Shown here piece by piece: positions 48,701 to 57,536 of a stretch of 64,000 nucleotides of DNA (its first letter is position 1; each line of letters opens with the position of its first letter). The translations under genes and the position numbers were made by a program. The stretch is taken from assembly GCF_904846345.1 (NCBI RefSeq), contig NZ_CAJHAJ010000002.1, forward strand, positions 434,001 through 498,000. Direction: 5' to 3'. Under the pieces are notes generated by a model. It saw nothing but the letters and a program-made list of their open reading frames with translations. It had not been told where the DNA came from and did no database searches. Origin of the DNA: Psychrobacter maritimus (lineage in GTDB: Bacteria; Pseudomonadota; Gammaproteobacteria; Pseudomonadales; Moraxellaceae).

Positions 48701-51083
48701 GCCGGGTGAATACTATCCTGTCTATGGCGATTCTTCTGCTAAAGGTTTCGACGCCCAATCGACGAGCAAGCTTTATGTTCGCGTTGATAAAGGTCGCTCA
48801 TTTGCAATGTATGGCGATTTAAAAACCCAAATCGATAATGATGAAGGTATCAAACTTGGTCAATACAACCGTACTTTAACGGGTTTAAAAGCGCAGTTTG
48901 AAGATAGTAACACTCGCATCACCGCGTTTGCCGCTGAAACCAGTACTTCACAGCGCGTTAACGAAACTCGTGGTCTTGGTATTTCAGGTCCCTACCCGCT
49001 TGCCAATGATTTCGACGCGGTATTAGAAAACTCAGAAACCATCGAAGTCATCAGCCGTGACGCCAATAACCCGGGGCGTATCGTGCGCCGTGAGACCTTG
49101 ACGCGTTTTGCTGATTATGAAATCGACCCTATTAGCCGCAGCTTATATCTAAAGTCACCGATTGCCAGCCAAGATACCGATGGCAATCCTATTTACTTGC
49201 GCGTGACGGTCGAAGTCGATGAAGGCGGCGAGAAATATTGGGTTGGCGGTATCGCCGCCAAGCAGCAAGTGACGGATAAAATCGCCATCGGTGGCAGCTA
49301 TATTAATAGTGACGACCCACTAAATAAAGAAGAACTTGCCAGCGTCAATACGGTGGTCAAATTTAACGATAAGCTAAAGCTGGTCGCAGAATATGCCAAA
49401 AATAAAGCAGAAAATCCAAACTCGCAGCCAAGCGATCAGATTAATGCCAAAGAGCTAGACGGTAAAGATACTGAAGGCGATGCGCTACGCATCGAGCTTG
49501 ACTATGACGATAAGAAAAACACGCGTGCCAAAGCCTATTATAATGATACCGATGAAGGCTTCGTTACCGGTGCTTCGCCGCAAACCGCTGGACGCACTGA
49601 ATCTGGCATCGAAGTCACCCATACTTTAAATGAGAAAAAAACCGCGCTTAAATTGGAAGGTGTGCGTACAGAAGACCATACCACTGAGGCCAGTCGCCAA
49701 GGCGTCCAAGCCAGTATTGAGCAACGCTTAAGTCAAAATATCGTTGGCGAGATTGGCGTACGCTATTATAAACAAGAGGCCACTACCGCCTCACGCAATA
49801 CTCAAGCGGCAACCGATGTCTTAGATATTACTAACGATACCATCTTTAATGACGACATCATTAACCAATCAGCGCTTAATGGTGTAAGTAGTGCTGAAAA
49901 AGACATCGAGGGCACCACTGCCCGCGCCCGTCTTACCGCGCGTTTGCCAAAGCTGAACAACTCATTGGTATTTGCCGAATACGAGCAAGATATTGAGCAT
50001 AGCTCGCGCAATGCCACTTCTATCGGTGGCGAAACGGCGCTTGGCAACCTAGGTCGTTTATACGCCCGTCATGATTTAATCAATAGCTTGTCAGGCAGCT
50101 ACGGTTTAGACGATTCTGAAGAGCGCCAACGTACTGTTATCGGCTTTGATGCCACTTATATGAAAGACGGCAAAGTCTATAGCGAATACCGCATGCGTGA
50201 TGCGATTAGCGCCCGCGAAGCTGAAGCCGCTATTGGTTTAAAGAATAAATGGTATGTGCAACAAGGCTTAACGCTCAATACTTTGTTTGAACGTGTCGAA
50301 TCTCTAGAAGGTGAAAAAGACAATACCGCGACTGCTGCTGGTGTTGGCGTTGAATACCTTGCCAACGAAAACTATAAAGCCTCAGGGCGTCTAGAAAAAC
50401 GCTGGGGCGATAACAGTGATACGCTGCTCGCTAGCGCAGGCGTTGCTTATCGTTATAGCGATGAGATTACTTTATTAGCCAAAGACATCTATTCACAAGT
50501 AGATTACGATGATGGTCATCGTACTATCAATCGCTTTCAGCTAGGCGCCGCTTACCGTGATTACGATAGCAATCAGCTCGATATGCTTGCCAAGCTTGAG
50601 TATCGCTTAGATGATAACGCAACAGGCAACGATCCGTATCAAAAAGATGCCATTGTATGGTCATGGAGCGGTAACTATCATCCAACACGCCCATTGACGC
50701 TATCAGGGCATTATGCCGGCAAATATACGGAATATGACGCTCAAGGAATTGCTAGCGATAATACTGCACACGCTGTTTATGCACGCGGATTGTATGATAT
50801 CAGCGAGCGCTGGGATATCGGTTTGCAAGCAGGCACCTATTGGAATAAGCAGGCGGACGATTTATCGTACTTGGTTGGCGCTGAAGTTGGCTATAGCCCG
50901 ATGACCAACCTTTGGCTGTCACTTGGCTATAACTTTATGGGCTTTGAAGATGAAGATATCGCCTATGACGATACGACGATAGAAGGCGCTTACTTTAGAT
51001 TGCGCTTCAAATTTGACGAAGACTTATTCAAACGCGAAGATTCACGCAAAAATAAGCCGCTCACCGCCCGTTCTACGCTATAA
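45762..51083 (+). CDS. Giant outer-membrane protein: DUF11, SdrD/Cna-B-like, Ig-like and large beta-barrel
   Basis: At 1,773 residues this is the largest protein here. The signal peptide ends after SNMAFA (residue 36), and the first module INNIANATYNVNS copies that of the upstream 685-aa protein. A DUF11 domain lies near 353 (AAFGDYVNYTINIKNDG). A Cna-B/SdrD-like domain lies near 486 (GIIIGKVYHDINRDGIQQ ... VTDPEGKYNF). An invasin-like Ig domain lies near 790-890 (SEYQVVISLKDSDGRPY). From about 905 to the end, alternating polar/aromatic strands form an outer-membrane barrel ending in GAYFRLRFKFDEDLF plus an 18-residue tail. I start at ATG 45762; a TTG five codons upstream is possible. It is likely a self-anchored adhesin or the platform for neighbouring DUF11 proteins. 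Confidence 0.82.
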   Translation: MTLSVMTPSNRTALCTAKISALSLAMLLMQSNMAFAATVSNSAANPNLQIINNIANATYNVNSQSDVTISSASNQVQVKASALPEYGISLSQQPLLTVMPNALVNWVNVLNNTSYSNQTIELTLNVAPTLSNIKVYQDLNKNGIIDAADSEVVFNNLRAQIKLGHSESIQLIVQALSDPNGKSDDTADIKIGAVVLEDPSVAMVNATDKLIIVEPEINFTTPKFDDNKTTSQLDDNVYIEASYAQCNVQLDKPDQVWVTITSLLTGDKYSLKGIETGDSTGNYQLSAPTQNNANALNDKIVQTLKNDTLTASLDACIAPSVGTGAGQLPSDADLTVRIDNLATQISIIDDRAILVVTKEGDVKTAAFGDYVNYTINIKNDGATTAYDVQLKDALPRGFAYVDSSVRIDKAQTTEFKSDGKYQVLSLGNMNAGETKDITYRVLIGSSALGGDGINRATAVATTEQGQSLVSREAQWKIEVERGVMNTDGIIIGKVYHDINRDGIQQKEDGELSVAGVRIYMENGNFVVTDPEGKYNFYGISAKTHVLKVDRTTLPRATELTTQSNRNAGDAGSRFVDLKYGELHRADFAIVGGMGDSTERLNAELVARSKSVSAKNDSLEQAVKTELVLEPDYNRDNKDNVDASGCKSNDVLDAGIQCDSAIVNEMVKPTANRVDMTVTTIAPPVEKELEEYLKEVSSNDVAFINLSEGQQLSTYKQMVQVQAPLGSNFTLYANGKAVSAEQIGKTAEQEKQKVTAFDYYAVDLQRGTNTLRGVATDINGKVISEQTIKVLTPDSLQAIDYRTQKQLVAADGISEYQVVISLKDSDGRPYIASTPITIDTNIGRINLSDSSKDQAGTQVTVSGGELLIPITAPSVPGKGELIINTGSSKQVIPLQFTAQLRPLIAVGIVEGAISLKNFDGSNITDAQGAFEQELREIAGNDDYSATGRAAMFLKGKVRGDYLLTLAYDSDKKGERLFRDIEPGEYYPVYGDSSAKGFDAQSTSKLYVRVDKGRSFAMYGDLKTQIDNDEGIKLGQYNRTLTGLKAQFEDSNTRITAFAAETSTSQRVNETRGLGISGPYPLANDFDAVLENSETIEVISRDANNPGRIVRRETLTRFADYEIDPISRSLYLKSPIASQDTDGNPIYLRVTVEVDEGGEKYWVGGIAAKQQVTDKIAIGGSYINSDDPLNKEELASVNTVVKFNDKLKLVAEYAKNKAENPNSQPSDQINAKELDGKDTEGDALRIELDYDDKKNTRAKAYYNDTDEGFVTGASPQTAGRTESGIEVTHTLNEKKTALKLEGVRTEDHTTEASRQGVQASIEQRLSQNIVGEIGVRYYKQEATTASRNTQAATDVLDITNDTIFNDDIINQSALNGVSSAEKDIEGTTARARLTARLPKLNNSLVFAEYEQDIEHSSRNATSIGGETALGNLGRLYARHDLINSLSGSYGLDDSEERQRTVIGFDATYMKDGKVYSEYRMRDAISAREAEAAIGLKNKWYVQQGLTLNTLFERVESLEGEKDNTATAAGVGVEYLANENYKASGRLEKRWGDNSDTLLASAGVAYRYSDEITLLAKDIYSQVDYDDGHRTINRFQLGAAYRDYDSNQLDMLAKLEYRLDDNATGNDPYQKDAIVWSWSGNYHPTRPLTLSGHYAGKYTEYDAQGIASDNTAHAVYARGLYDISERWDIGLQAGTYWNKQADDLSYLVGAEVGYSPMTNLWLSLGYNFMGFEDEDIAYDDTTIEGAYFRLRFKFDEDLFKREDSRKNKPLTARSTL

Positions 51084-51109
51084 TTTAGCCTTGTTATCAT
51101 TTATCCTAG

Positions 51110-51138
51110 TTGTCGTAAGCCACGCTTACGGCATTTTT
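51110..51138 (+). terminator. Probable terminator after the giant gene
   Basis: GTCGTAAGC / GCTTACGGC (one G-T pair) with a CAC loop and ATTTTTG after it, about 28 nt past the stop. Confidence 0.65.
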
Positions 51139-51235
51139 GTATTGACTGGGCGACGGTTTTTATTGAATGATAAATTAACCTGCCTATTTACATACAAACT
51201 TTTCATACTTACTACCTTACTTTCAGGTTTATCTT

Positions 51236-52027
51236 ATGCCTCATTCTGCCCTTCAAGCAGCTCCCTATAAAAAATCACTATATGCTACGCTATCCACTGT
51301 ATTGCTTCTGTCTACCGTATCCTGTGTATCGACTACAAGTCTTACGCCAAAAGACGCTACGCTAAAGACCGCCGACTATTGCCTTAGCAGCCATAATACT
51401 GAATCTCAAGCCCAGACAGCTGATGATAAAGCCCAAAGCGTACAACAGCGCGCCATGAACTGTATGCTGAACGAATTACAAACTTATCAGCAAAAAGACA
51501 TGAGCGCCCGTCAACAATACTTTGCTTACAAAGCCCAAGCTTGGCTGAACTATGCCACTCATAAAAATAGTATGAATAGTCGTTCAGACGCTGCTGTGCA
51601 AGCCGCCCAAGCGGCAGAAACGATCTTGCAGGCGTTAAAAAATAATAAAGTTGAAGCGCTTGAGCTTATCGAAGATATCCCATCGACCTCGACGCTCATG
51701 CGACCTGATTTATGGGCAACTTTAAATGCCCTTAAAGATAGTGGCGGTATCGTGAATGCGCCGCGCGAAATGGCCTTTAGTGAAGTGGCATTAATATGGG
51801 CAGCTACCGACCACTGTGAACGTGGCGCAAAATCATCAAACAGTCATTTTCGGATGGCAGATCGCTGGCTTGAGCAAGCACGCGAAGCTTTCGTCAATGC
51901 CCATGACTCAAAAACTAATGTTGCTTTAGAAGCGCTTATCGTGCGTTATTACGAAGAATACGCGCCTTTAGATTCAAGCGACGACAGTTGTAATGGTCAA
52001 GTGCTAACAACGATTGATAAAAAGTAG
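51236..52027 (+). CDS. Probable lipoprotein of unknown function
   Basis: The 263-residue protein has a signal sequence with LLLSTVSC near residue 30, a weak lipobox (Thr at -3), so it may be outer-membrane lipidated. The rest is helical and Ala/Gln-rich: QQKDMSARQQYFAYKAQAWL near 83 and RADAAVQAAQAAETILQAL-like helices near 115. Four further cysteines (YC, NC, HC and SC in the text) could pair. The helical layout suggests a TPR-like or scaffold fold. Its place directly after the giant outer-membrane gene suggests a role in assembling that protein. I do not recognise the family. Confidence 0.65.
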   Translation: MPHSALQAAPYKKSLYATLSTVLLLSTVSCVSTTSLTPKDATLKTADYCLSSHNTESQAQTADDKAQSVQQRAMNCMLNELQTYQQKDMSARQQYFAYKAQAWLNYATHKNSMNSRSDAAVQAAQAAETILQALKNNKVEALELIEDIPSTSTLMRPDLWATLNALKDSGGIVNAPREMAFSEVALIWAATDHCERGAKSSNSHFRMADRWLEQAREAFVNAHDSKTNVALEALIVRYYEEYAPLDSSDDSCNGQVLTTIDKK

Positions 52028-52113
52028 GTGACTTATGCTTGTAGTGACTTATGCTTGTATTAACTAGCCTTTGACCACACAATAAAGTTTCAATCAATGT
52101 TTATTAAAACGCG

Positions 52114-52146
52114 CAAAAAAAGCCGACATCATGTCGGCTTTTTTAC
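52114..52146. terminator. Bidirectional terminator
   Basis: AAAAAAGCCGACAT / ATGTCGGCTTTTTT is a perfect stem almost without a loop, between the convergent lipoprotein and TetR genes. Confidence 0.92.
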
Positions 52147-52182
52147 GTTTGGATTTGGCTTAAAACTCTAGCGTAATAAAAA

Positions 52183-52875
52183 TTAACGATTTTTACGCGG
52201 TAATTTTTCTGGCAGATAGCAGCGTAGATAAGCGATAGACGCGGTATTGGCTTCTTGCAAATACTTATCAGTAATGCTCTGATGACGGCGATAAGAGACG
52301 GTAAAGATGGCGTTAATAATACTAAAGGTAATCAATAACACATCTTGGATGTCTTCAAATTTTGGCACTTCATAACGCTCTGATAGGCGTTTATATACCA
52401 ACTGCACCACTTGATTGTCCATATGCTCACCAAAACTGTCCCCTTCAAAATCAGGAGTATTGGTGTCATAAATCAATTTGGCTTTGGTTTGGTCTTCATC
52501 AAAGATTTTTACACAGCGCTCAATCAGCGCGGTCAAATACGCTTGCCATCTATCATAATCAACTGTTTCGACAGTGGTCAGCACTTCTAAGATGTCGATC
52601 GCATTTAAAAAACGCAATGCTAAAAATATCGCTTCGATATTTGGAAAGAAATGATATGCGGAAGCTCTTGGAATACCCGCTTCTTCACAGACAGCAGCCA
52701 AGGTAATATCATTAATCGCTTGAGTTTCACTCAATTTTTTCGCGCCCATCAATAGCTTTTGACGGCGTGCGCGGCCTTGCTGACTAGTGAATTTAAATTT
52801 ATTAGGGACCAGCTTTTTTGCCAGCTCCGAATCTACCAGTACATCTTCAATTTTGTCGTCTTTGTTTTCACTCAT
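52183..52875 (-). CDS. TetR/AcrR-family transcriptional regulator
   Basis: The 230-residue protein has an N-terminal TetR helix-turn-helix near residues 43-80: INDITLAAVCEEAGIPRASAYHFF. A ligand-binding helical domain of about 140 residues follows, with EAIFLALRFLNAIDILEVL. I start at ATG 52875 (MSENKDDKIE), preceded by AAGAGA; an upstream ATG at 52923 lacks any such site. No divergent effector pump is beside it (the next gene on the right, 53090, is co-oriented), so the regulated target is unclear; it could be the surface locus to its left or autoregulation. Confidence 0.85.
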   Translation of the reverse strand: MSENKDDKIEDVLVDSELAKKLVPNKFKFTSQQGRARRQKLLMGAKKLSETQAINDITLAAVCEEAGIPRASAYHFFPNIEAIFLALRFLNAIDILEVLTTVETVDYDRWQAYLTALIERCVKIFDEDQTKAKLIYDTNTPDFEGDSFGEHMDNQVVQLVYKRLSERYEVPKFEDIQDVLLITFSIINAIFTVSYRRHQSITDKYLQEANTASIAYLRCYLPEKLPRKNR

Positions 52876-53089
52876 TATAAATCTCTTAATGTTACGCCCC
52901 ATCTTTATAAATATAGTCTTCATCAGATAGCATCTGTCCTAAATCGAAGGACATTCTATCAACCGGTAATTTGGGCCAATAGCACCGCTACTATACTCAA
53001 CGAAGAGGCATGATAAACGCTTGTACACAGTCAAGCAAGGGACATGAATAGGTTAAAAAATAATTCACCAATCAACCAAAAAAACGGGG

Positions 53090-54118
53090 TTAATTATGAA
53101 GTTTTATTTTCGCTCGTATAATACCATGATCGATGACTCTATCGGCATAATCCCACTTTAAGTGGTCATTAAAATAGTCAACTCGTTCAACCTGACCAAG
53201 CGAAAACTTACTATCAGGTAAAAACTCTTCAGAAACAAATAACTGATCAATAACTTCTGGCATACCCTGATAAATATGGGTATAAGCAACATCTTTCATC
53301 CAACCGTAGCGGGCTTGGATACGAGCGGCATCAAACAATGCCACATCACGCATACTTTTATCATAGTTGACTTCGCCGGTTTCGGTCATCAATTGGGTGG
53401 TCACGCTACCGGTGACATCATTCATATCACCCAATAAAATCAGCGGCTCGCGCGTATGATGTAAGCGCTCAATGATAGACATACGAATAGAGGCGGCTTC
53501 TGCGGCGCGCATACATAAACTACGCAGTTTGGCACGAACTCGAATATTCGGATCGTTCATATCCTCTAACAGATTGCCGTTTTCATCACGTAAGAAAAAA
53601 GCACGTTTGCTTTTAAGGTGGGCGGTAATAATCGTTATCGGCTGCCCATAAGCATTCACTCGTAATATGAGTGGTGGACGATTAAAACGCTCATAAGGTC
53701 CTATATCAGGAATATCGATGACCGCTTTTGGCTCTACGGCTTGTAGCAACGTGCTCTCTAACTGCTCAAAGCGCGTGATAATACCAACTGCGGGTGTATT
53801 CTGTGCCCCTTTGCCTTGAGTATAAGGGCTTGCGCTGTCATTACTTGCCAGTGGAATCACCACATGCTCAGGCTTAAAACCCAACGATACCGCCAACGCT
53901 TCAAGCGCCTGACTATCCCATACTTCTTGTACAGCGATAATATCGGCATGGGCTTTTGCTAATAAGTCGGTAATGCCGCGCAGCTTATGTTCGTATTCTT
54001 TATTGGTATAAGCGGGCGCATTTTCGTAATAAATTCGATTAGGATTGGCAAAATTCAGTAAATTGGCAGTTGCTATATAAAACTGCTTTGGATCATTGCC
54101 TTCTGCATTATGAATCAT
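53090..54118 (-). CDS. Endonuclease/exonuclease/phosphatase-fold protein
   Basis: The DNase-I-like fold is seen from its motifs in order: IIAVQEVWD near residue 60, ITAHLKSKRAFF near 160, LLGDMNDVTGSV near 220, EVIDQLFVSEEF near 283 and DHGIIRA at the end. These provide the metal- and phosphate-binding residues. At 342 aa with no signal peptide it is cytosolic. Members cleave nucleic acids, sphingolipids or inositol phosphates, and nothing here decides which. AGGT precedes the ATG. It is a single gene between the TetR gene and a 362-bp gap. Confidence 0.85.
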   Translation of the reverse strand: MIHNAEGNDPKQFYIATANLLNFANPNRIYYENAPAYTNKEYEHKLRGITDLLAKAHADIIAVQEVWDSQALEALAVSLGFKPEHVVIPLASNDSASPYTQGKGAQNTPAVGIITRFEQLESTLLQAVEPKAVIDIPDIGPYERFNRPPLILRVNAYGQPITIITAHLKSKRAFFLRDENGNLLEDMNDPNIRVRAKLRSLCMRAAEAASIRMSIIERLHHTREPLILLGDMNDVTGSVTTQLMTETGEVNYDKSMRDVALFDAARIQARYGWMKDVAYTHIYQGMPEVIDQLFVSEEFLPDSKFSLGQVERVDYFNDHLKWDYADRVIDHGIIRAKIKLHN

Positions 54119-54480
54119 AAATTACCTATTATTATTATTTTTGATAATTATGTCTTATCATTAAATATATTTATACATAACAATATTAAGTATATTCACC
54201 CTTAACAATATACACTAAAAAAGCCTCCAAAGAAATCTTTGGAGGCTTTAAAGTAGCATAAAACTGGCTTATTTTGTCTGATAGCAGAGTAAAGTCTACA
54301 ATCAGACTAATTCTAGTAATGAGAGAGTAAGCTTTTGTATTGTTTATTTACTTATATCAAATAAACTATTAGTTTATCTTAATGATGAAGCTTAACAAAG
54401 GAATACTCATTTACCATCAATTGAATCCTTAACACTTTTCATTATTATTTAATCATCATAGCTTAAAAATATAACGGCTA
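54119..54480. other. 362-bp gap
   Basis: This gap contains a terminator at 54218-54252 (described separately), probably serving the glycine-zipper gene on the minus strand, and the promoter of the EEP-fold gene. No open frame of interest was found. Confidence 0.5.
54218..54252 (-). terminator. Terminator upstream of the EEP gene
   Basis: AAGCCTCCAAAGA / TCTTTGGAGGCTT is a 13-bp stem with an AA loop, A and T runs on both sides, 230 nt downstream of the glycine-zipper gene. Confidence 0.82.
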
Positions 54481-55161
54481 TTAAGACACACGGTTCCATG
54501 CATCACGTGTTGCACGACGAGCCTCTTCCCACTCTAGACGCGACTCACCCTTCACTTCATGCCATGAACGCTCTAAATCTGATTCATGATCTTCAAAACG
54601 GGCATCGGCTGGATAGCGGGCGCGATTGGCGTAACCAACGGCATACGCTGGATGTAAATCACGATCAAACTCATGACCTTCACGGTAATAATCTGCATTG
54701 GCATGTTGAGCACGCCAGTAGGCTTCTTCACGAGTTGGGTCAATAGCTTCTGCGGCTGCATGACCGGCACCGCCACCAACGATAGCACCAATAGCGCCGC
54801 CGATTAAGGTTCCTAATGGACCTGCCATTGTTCCAATAGCCGCACCTGCTGCTGCACCGCCAATACCACCAATACCTGTGCCTAGTGGGTGTGAGCCTGG
54901 CTCACCTGTGATTGGATCAGCATTCAGATCTTCTCTGCTCTCTTTTGACATGTGTTTCACGGCATTACGGTCAATAGCGTCGTGATCATCAATGATATTG
55001 TCATTTTCATGTCTAACGACTCTATTACCATTGATATCAACATCATTATCATTTAATCGACGTGCATTGTCATCGATGATGCGCTCTCTATCGCCGACTT
55101 CAAGATAGTCATCAGCGATTACACGGTTATTAGGGTCTGTAATGCGTCCATCGTTATTCAT
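54481..55161 (-). CDS. Glycine-zipper-domain stress-type protein
   Basis: The 226-residue protein has a very acidic Asn/Asp-rich N-terminal half. A glycine-zipper (GIGGIGGAAAGAAIGTMAG, GGAIGAIVGGGAGHAAAEAI) lies near residues 98-140. An acidic/aromatic C-terminal region (YWRAQHANADYYREGHEF near 150) ends in WHEVKGESRLEWEEARRATR. No signal peptide is seen, so membrane insertion by the zipper is possible. Similar proteins are annotated as general stress or desiccation proteins. AAGGA precedes the ATG. Function not known. Confidence 0.72.
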   Translation of the reverse strand: MNNDGRITDPNNRVIADDYLEVGDRERIIDDNARRLNDNDVDINGNRVVRHENDNIIDDHDAIDRNAVKHMSKESREDLNADPITGEPGSHPLGTGIGGIGGAAAGAAIGTMAGPLGTLIGGAIGAIVGGGAGHAAAEAIDPTREEAYWRAQHANADYYREGHEFDRDLHPAYAVGYANRARYPADARFEDHESDLERSWHEVKGESRLEWEEARRATRDAWNRVS

Positions 55162-55529
55162 AATATTATCCTTAAATTATTTGTTATATATTAGAGTTAT
55201 TCATTGCTAATGTACTAATCGCTCATTTTTCAGCTGTAAATCTAAGCTATAAATTTAACGCCTATTAATGACATAATTATGAATTAATAGTTATAGATTA
55301 ATAGGAATTAAATAAGAGTGATTAGCGCTATGATTTAATTCATCTAAAGTATAGGAATTTATGGATACCAACAAATAGACAGGTTATGTAATTTGTGTCC
55401 AAATTACGATTGCCTTGCGTTACAGCCTGTATCTTTATCACCAATTTGCATGGATTTGTATGTCAGTAGAGCGCTTTAAGTAATCTTTGACTGAGTGGTT
55501 ACAGCACTTAAATACCTCAAGTTAGACAA
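55162..55529. other. 368-bp gap between glpK and the glycine-zipper gene
   Basis: An inverted repeat CCTATTAAT (55261-55269) / ATTAATAGG (55297-55305) with a 27-nt spacer lies about 100-145 nt upstream of the glycine-zipper gene start and could be an operator. I see no terminator after glpK and no gene. Confidence 0.45.
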
Positions 55530-57122
55530 TTACATGACTTTTAACGCTCTATCGACGGCTTGTTGCCATTTATTAAGATGCTGCTGCCGAATATCGTCTG
55601 ACATTTCAGGCTCAAAAATCCGGTCGACTTGCCATGATGCTTGCATCGTTGCTTCATCATATAGACCCGTTTTCAATCCCGCTAATAAAGCCGCACCTTT
55701 GGCAGTGATTTCTGTGTCTTTGGGGCGCAGTACCGGCACTCCCAATAAGTCAGCTTGAAACTGCATAAGTAAGTCATTATTAGCCGCGCCGCCATCGACT
55801 CTAAGCTCAGTCAATGGATGAGGACTGTCTTTTTGCATGGCAATGAGTACATCATAAGTCTGATATGCCACCGCTTCCAATGCCGCGCGCGCGATATGGG
55901 CTTTGGTCGTACCGCGGCTCATACCAGTGATACTGGCACTGATATCGGAGCGCCAGTAAGGAGCGCCAAGACCTGTAAATGCGGGCAATAAGACCACCTC
56001 TTCACTACTATCTACTTGCCGCGCTAAACTCTCAACCTCACTGCTTTGTTGAATCATACCGAGATTATCACGCAACCATTGCACGATAGCACCGGCCATA
56101 AAAACACTGCCCTCCAAGGCATAAGTGACTTCCTTTTTGGGTGGTTGTAGCATACGTCTACCAGACTGAACGATTTGATCAAATGATAAATTGTCTGGAC
56201 GCATTGGCGTTGATTTACGTTGCCAAGCGATGGTCGTCAGTAACTTATGCTCACTCAGTTTTGGCGTCTGACCGATATTCATCAGCATAAAACAGCCGGT
56301 GCCATAGGTATTTTTTGCCATGCCTGCATCAAGGCAGCCTTGCCCAAACAGCGCCGCCTGTTGGTCGCCCAATACCGCCTGAATAGGAATTTGTTTGGCA
56401 AATAACCCTTTTTTTGTTTTACCAAAATCTCCATCAGATGCCAGAACCTTGGGCAATATATTCATGGGTATGGCAAAACAGGTACATAGCTCCTCTGACC
56501 ATGCCAGCTTATGGATATCATATAATAAAGTACGACAGGCATTGGTCACATCGATGACGTGTTCGCCGCCGGTTAATTTATAGATAAGCCAGCTGTCTAT
56601 GGTGCCGACAGCAATCTCCCCTTTATTGGCGCGTACTCTTAATTTAGGATCATTTTCTAACAACCACGCGATTTTACTGGCGCTAAAATATGGGTCTAAG
56701 CGTAAGCCTGTGATACGTTGTATTTCGCTTGCCATATCAACATGCTTATCATCAGTCTTACCGCTCGCGCTTTCTGCAGCAAGCGTTTTACAATAGCTTG
56801 CGGTGCGGCGGTCTTGCCAAATAATAGCAGGCGCTAAAGGTTTGCCCGTTTGCTTATCCCACATCACGATAGACTCACGCTGATTGGTAATCGCAATACT
56901 GGTGACATCGGTCGCAAGCAACCCGGCCTGATTAATCACATCATGGGCACAGCTAATCTGTGTCTGCCAAATCTGCTGTGCATCTTGCTCGACAAAACCT
57001 GCTTGCGGCGTCTTTAAAGTTGTCGGCTGCTGTACCATTTTAATCGGACGGGCATGGTCATCGTACAAAATCGCGCGGCTCGATGTTGTACCTTGATCTA
57101 GCGCTAAAATATATCCTGCCAT
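55530..57122 (-). CDS. glpK: Glycerol kinase
   Basis: GlpK phosphorylates glycerol to glycerol-3-phosphate. The FGGY-type start YILALDQGTTSSRAILYD is at residues 4-21. VSIAITNQRES-like sequence is near 76, AIIWQDRRT near 98, GDQQAALFGQG near 245, NTYGTGCFMLMN near 262 and DGGAANNDLLMQFQ near 440. At 530 residues it is about 30 longer than E. coli GlpK, from short loops such as SGKTDDKHVD near 118 and the KKEVTYALEG region. No glpF or glpD is adjacent, so glycerol uptake genes lie elsewhere. Confidence 0.95.
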   Translation of the reverse strand: MAGYILALDQGTTSSRAILYDDHARPIKMVQQPTTLKTPQAGFVEQDAQQIWQTQISCAHDVINQAGLLATDVTSIAITNQRESIVMWDKQTGKPLAPAIIWQDRRTASYCKTLAAESASGKTDDKHVDMASEIQRITGLRLDPYFSASKIAWLLENDPKLRVRANKGEIAVGTIDSWLIYKLTGGEHVIDVTNACRTLLYDIHKLAWSEELCTCFAIPMNILPKVLASDGDFGKTKKGLFAKQIPIQAVLGDQQAALFGQGCLDAGMAKNTYGTGCFMLMNIGQTPKLSEHKLLTTIAWQRKSTPMRPDNLSFDQIVQSGRRMLQPPKKEVTYALEGSVFMAGAIVQWLRDNLGMIQQSSEVESLARQVDSSEEVVLLPAFTGLGAPYWRSDISASITGMSRGTTKAHIARAALEAVAYQTYDVLIAMQKDSPHPLTELRVDGGAANNDLLMQFQADLLGVPVLRPKDTEITAKGAALLAGLKTGLYDEATMQASWQVDRIFEPEMSDDIRQQHLNKWQQAVDRALKVM

Positions 57123-57536
57123 TACTCACATCCTATTTTAGATAGTGTTGTTTTTTATCTGCTGTTTTTTATCTAGCTTTATAGCCATGCCTTTATTAAT
57201 TAAAGCTATTACATGTACTCATAAAAGCTATTGCATGGTTTAGATTGCTATTTCAACGAGCTTTTATCTTCAATGACTTTTTATCACTAACCCATAAATA
57301 ATGCTATTATTTACCTTACAATGGGACACTTAACATAAAAACAGCGCGTATTCAATGTAAAATAAGCGAATAGTGAGCATTGACCCGTCACCATTGTGGC
57401 ACTACAGTGTACGCTTTGTTATGAATAACCAATTTTTGCTTTCTATTAATAGTCTATAATATTGCCCAGTTTGGCTACCTTCTACACACTTTACGTTCTA
57501 AACACTTTGCATTCTAATTAATGGCTTACGTGACTT
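57123..57536. other. 414-bp divergent region between glpK and tolC
   Basis: AT-rich, with promoters expected for both genes. I see TATAAT at 57455-57460 facing tolC without a strong -35. A 16-bp direct repeat (ACACTTTACGTTCTAA / ACACTTTGCATTCTAA) lies at 57486-57517, about 20 nt before the tolC start. No gene is evident. Confidence 0.5.
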
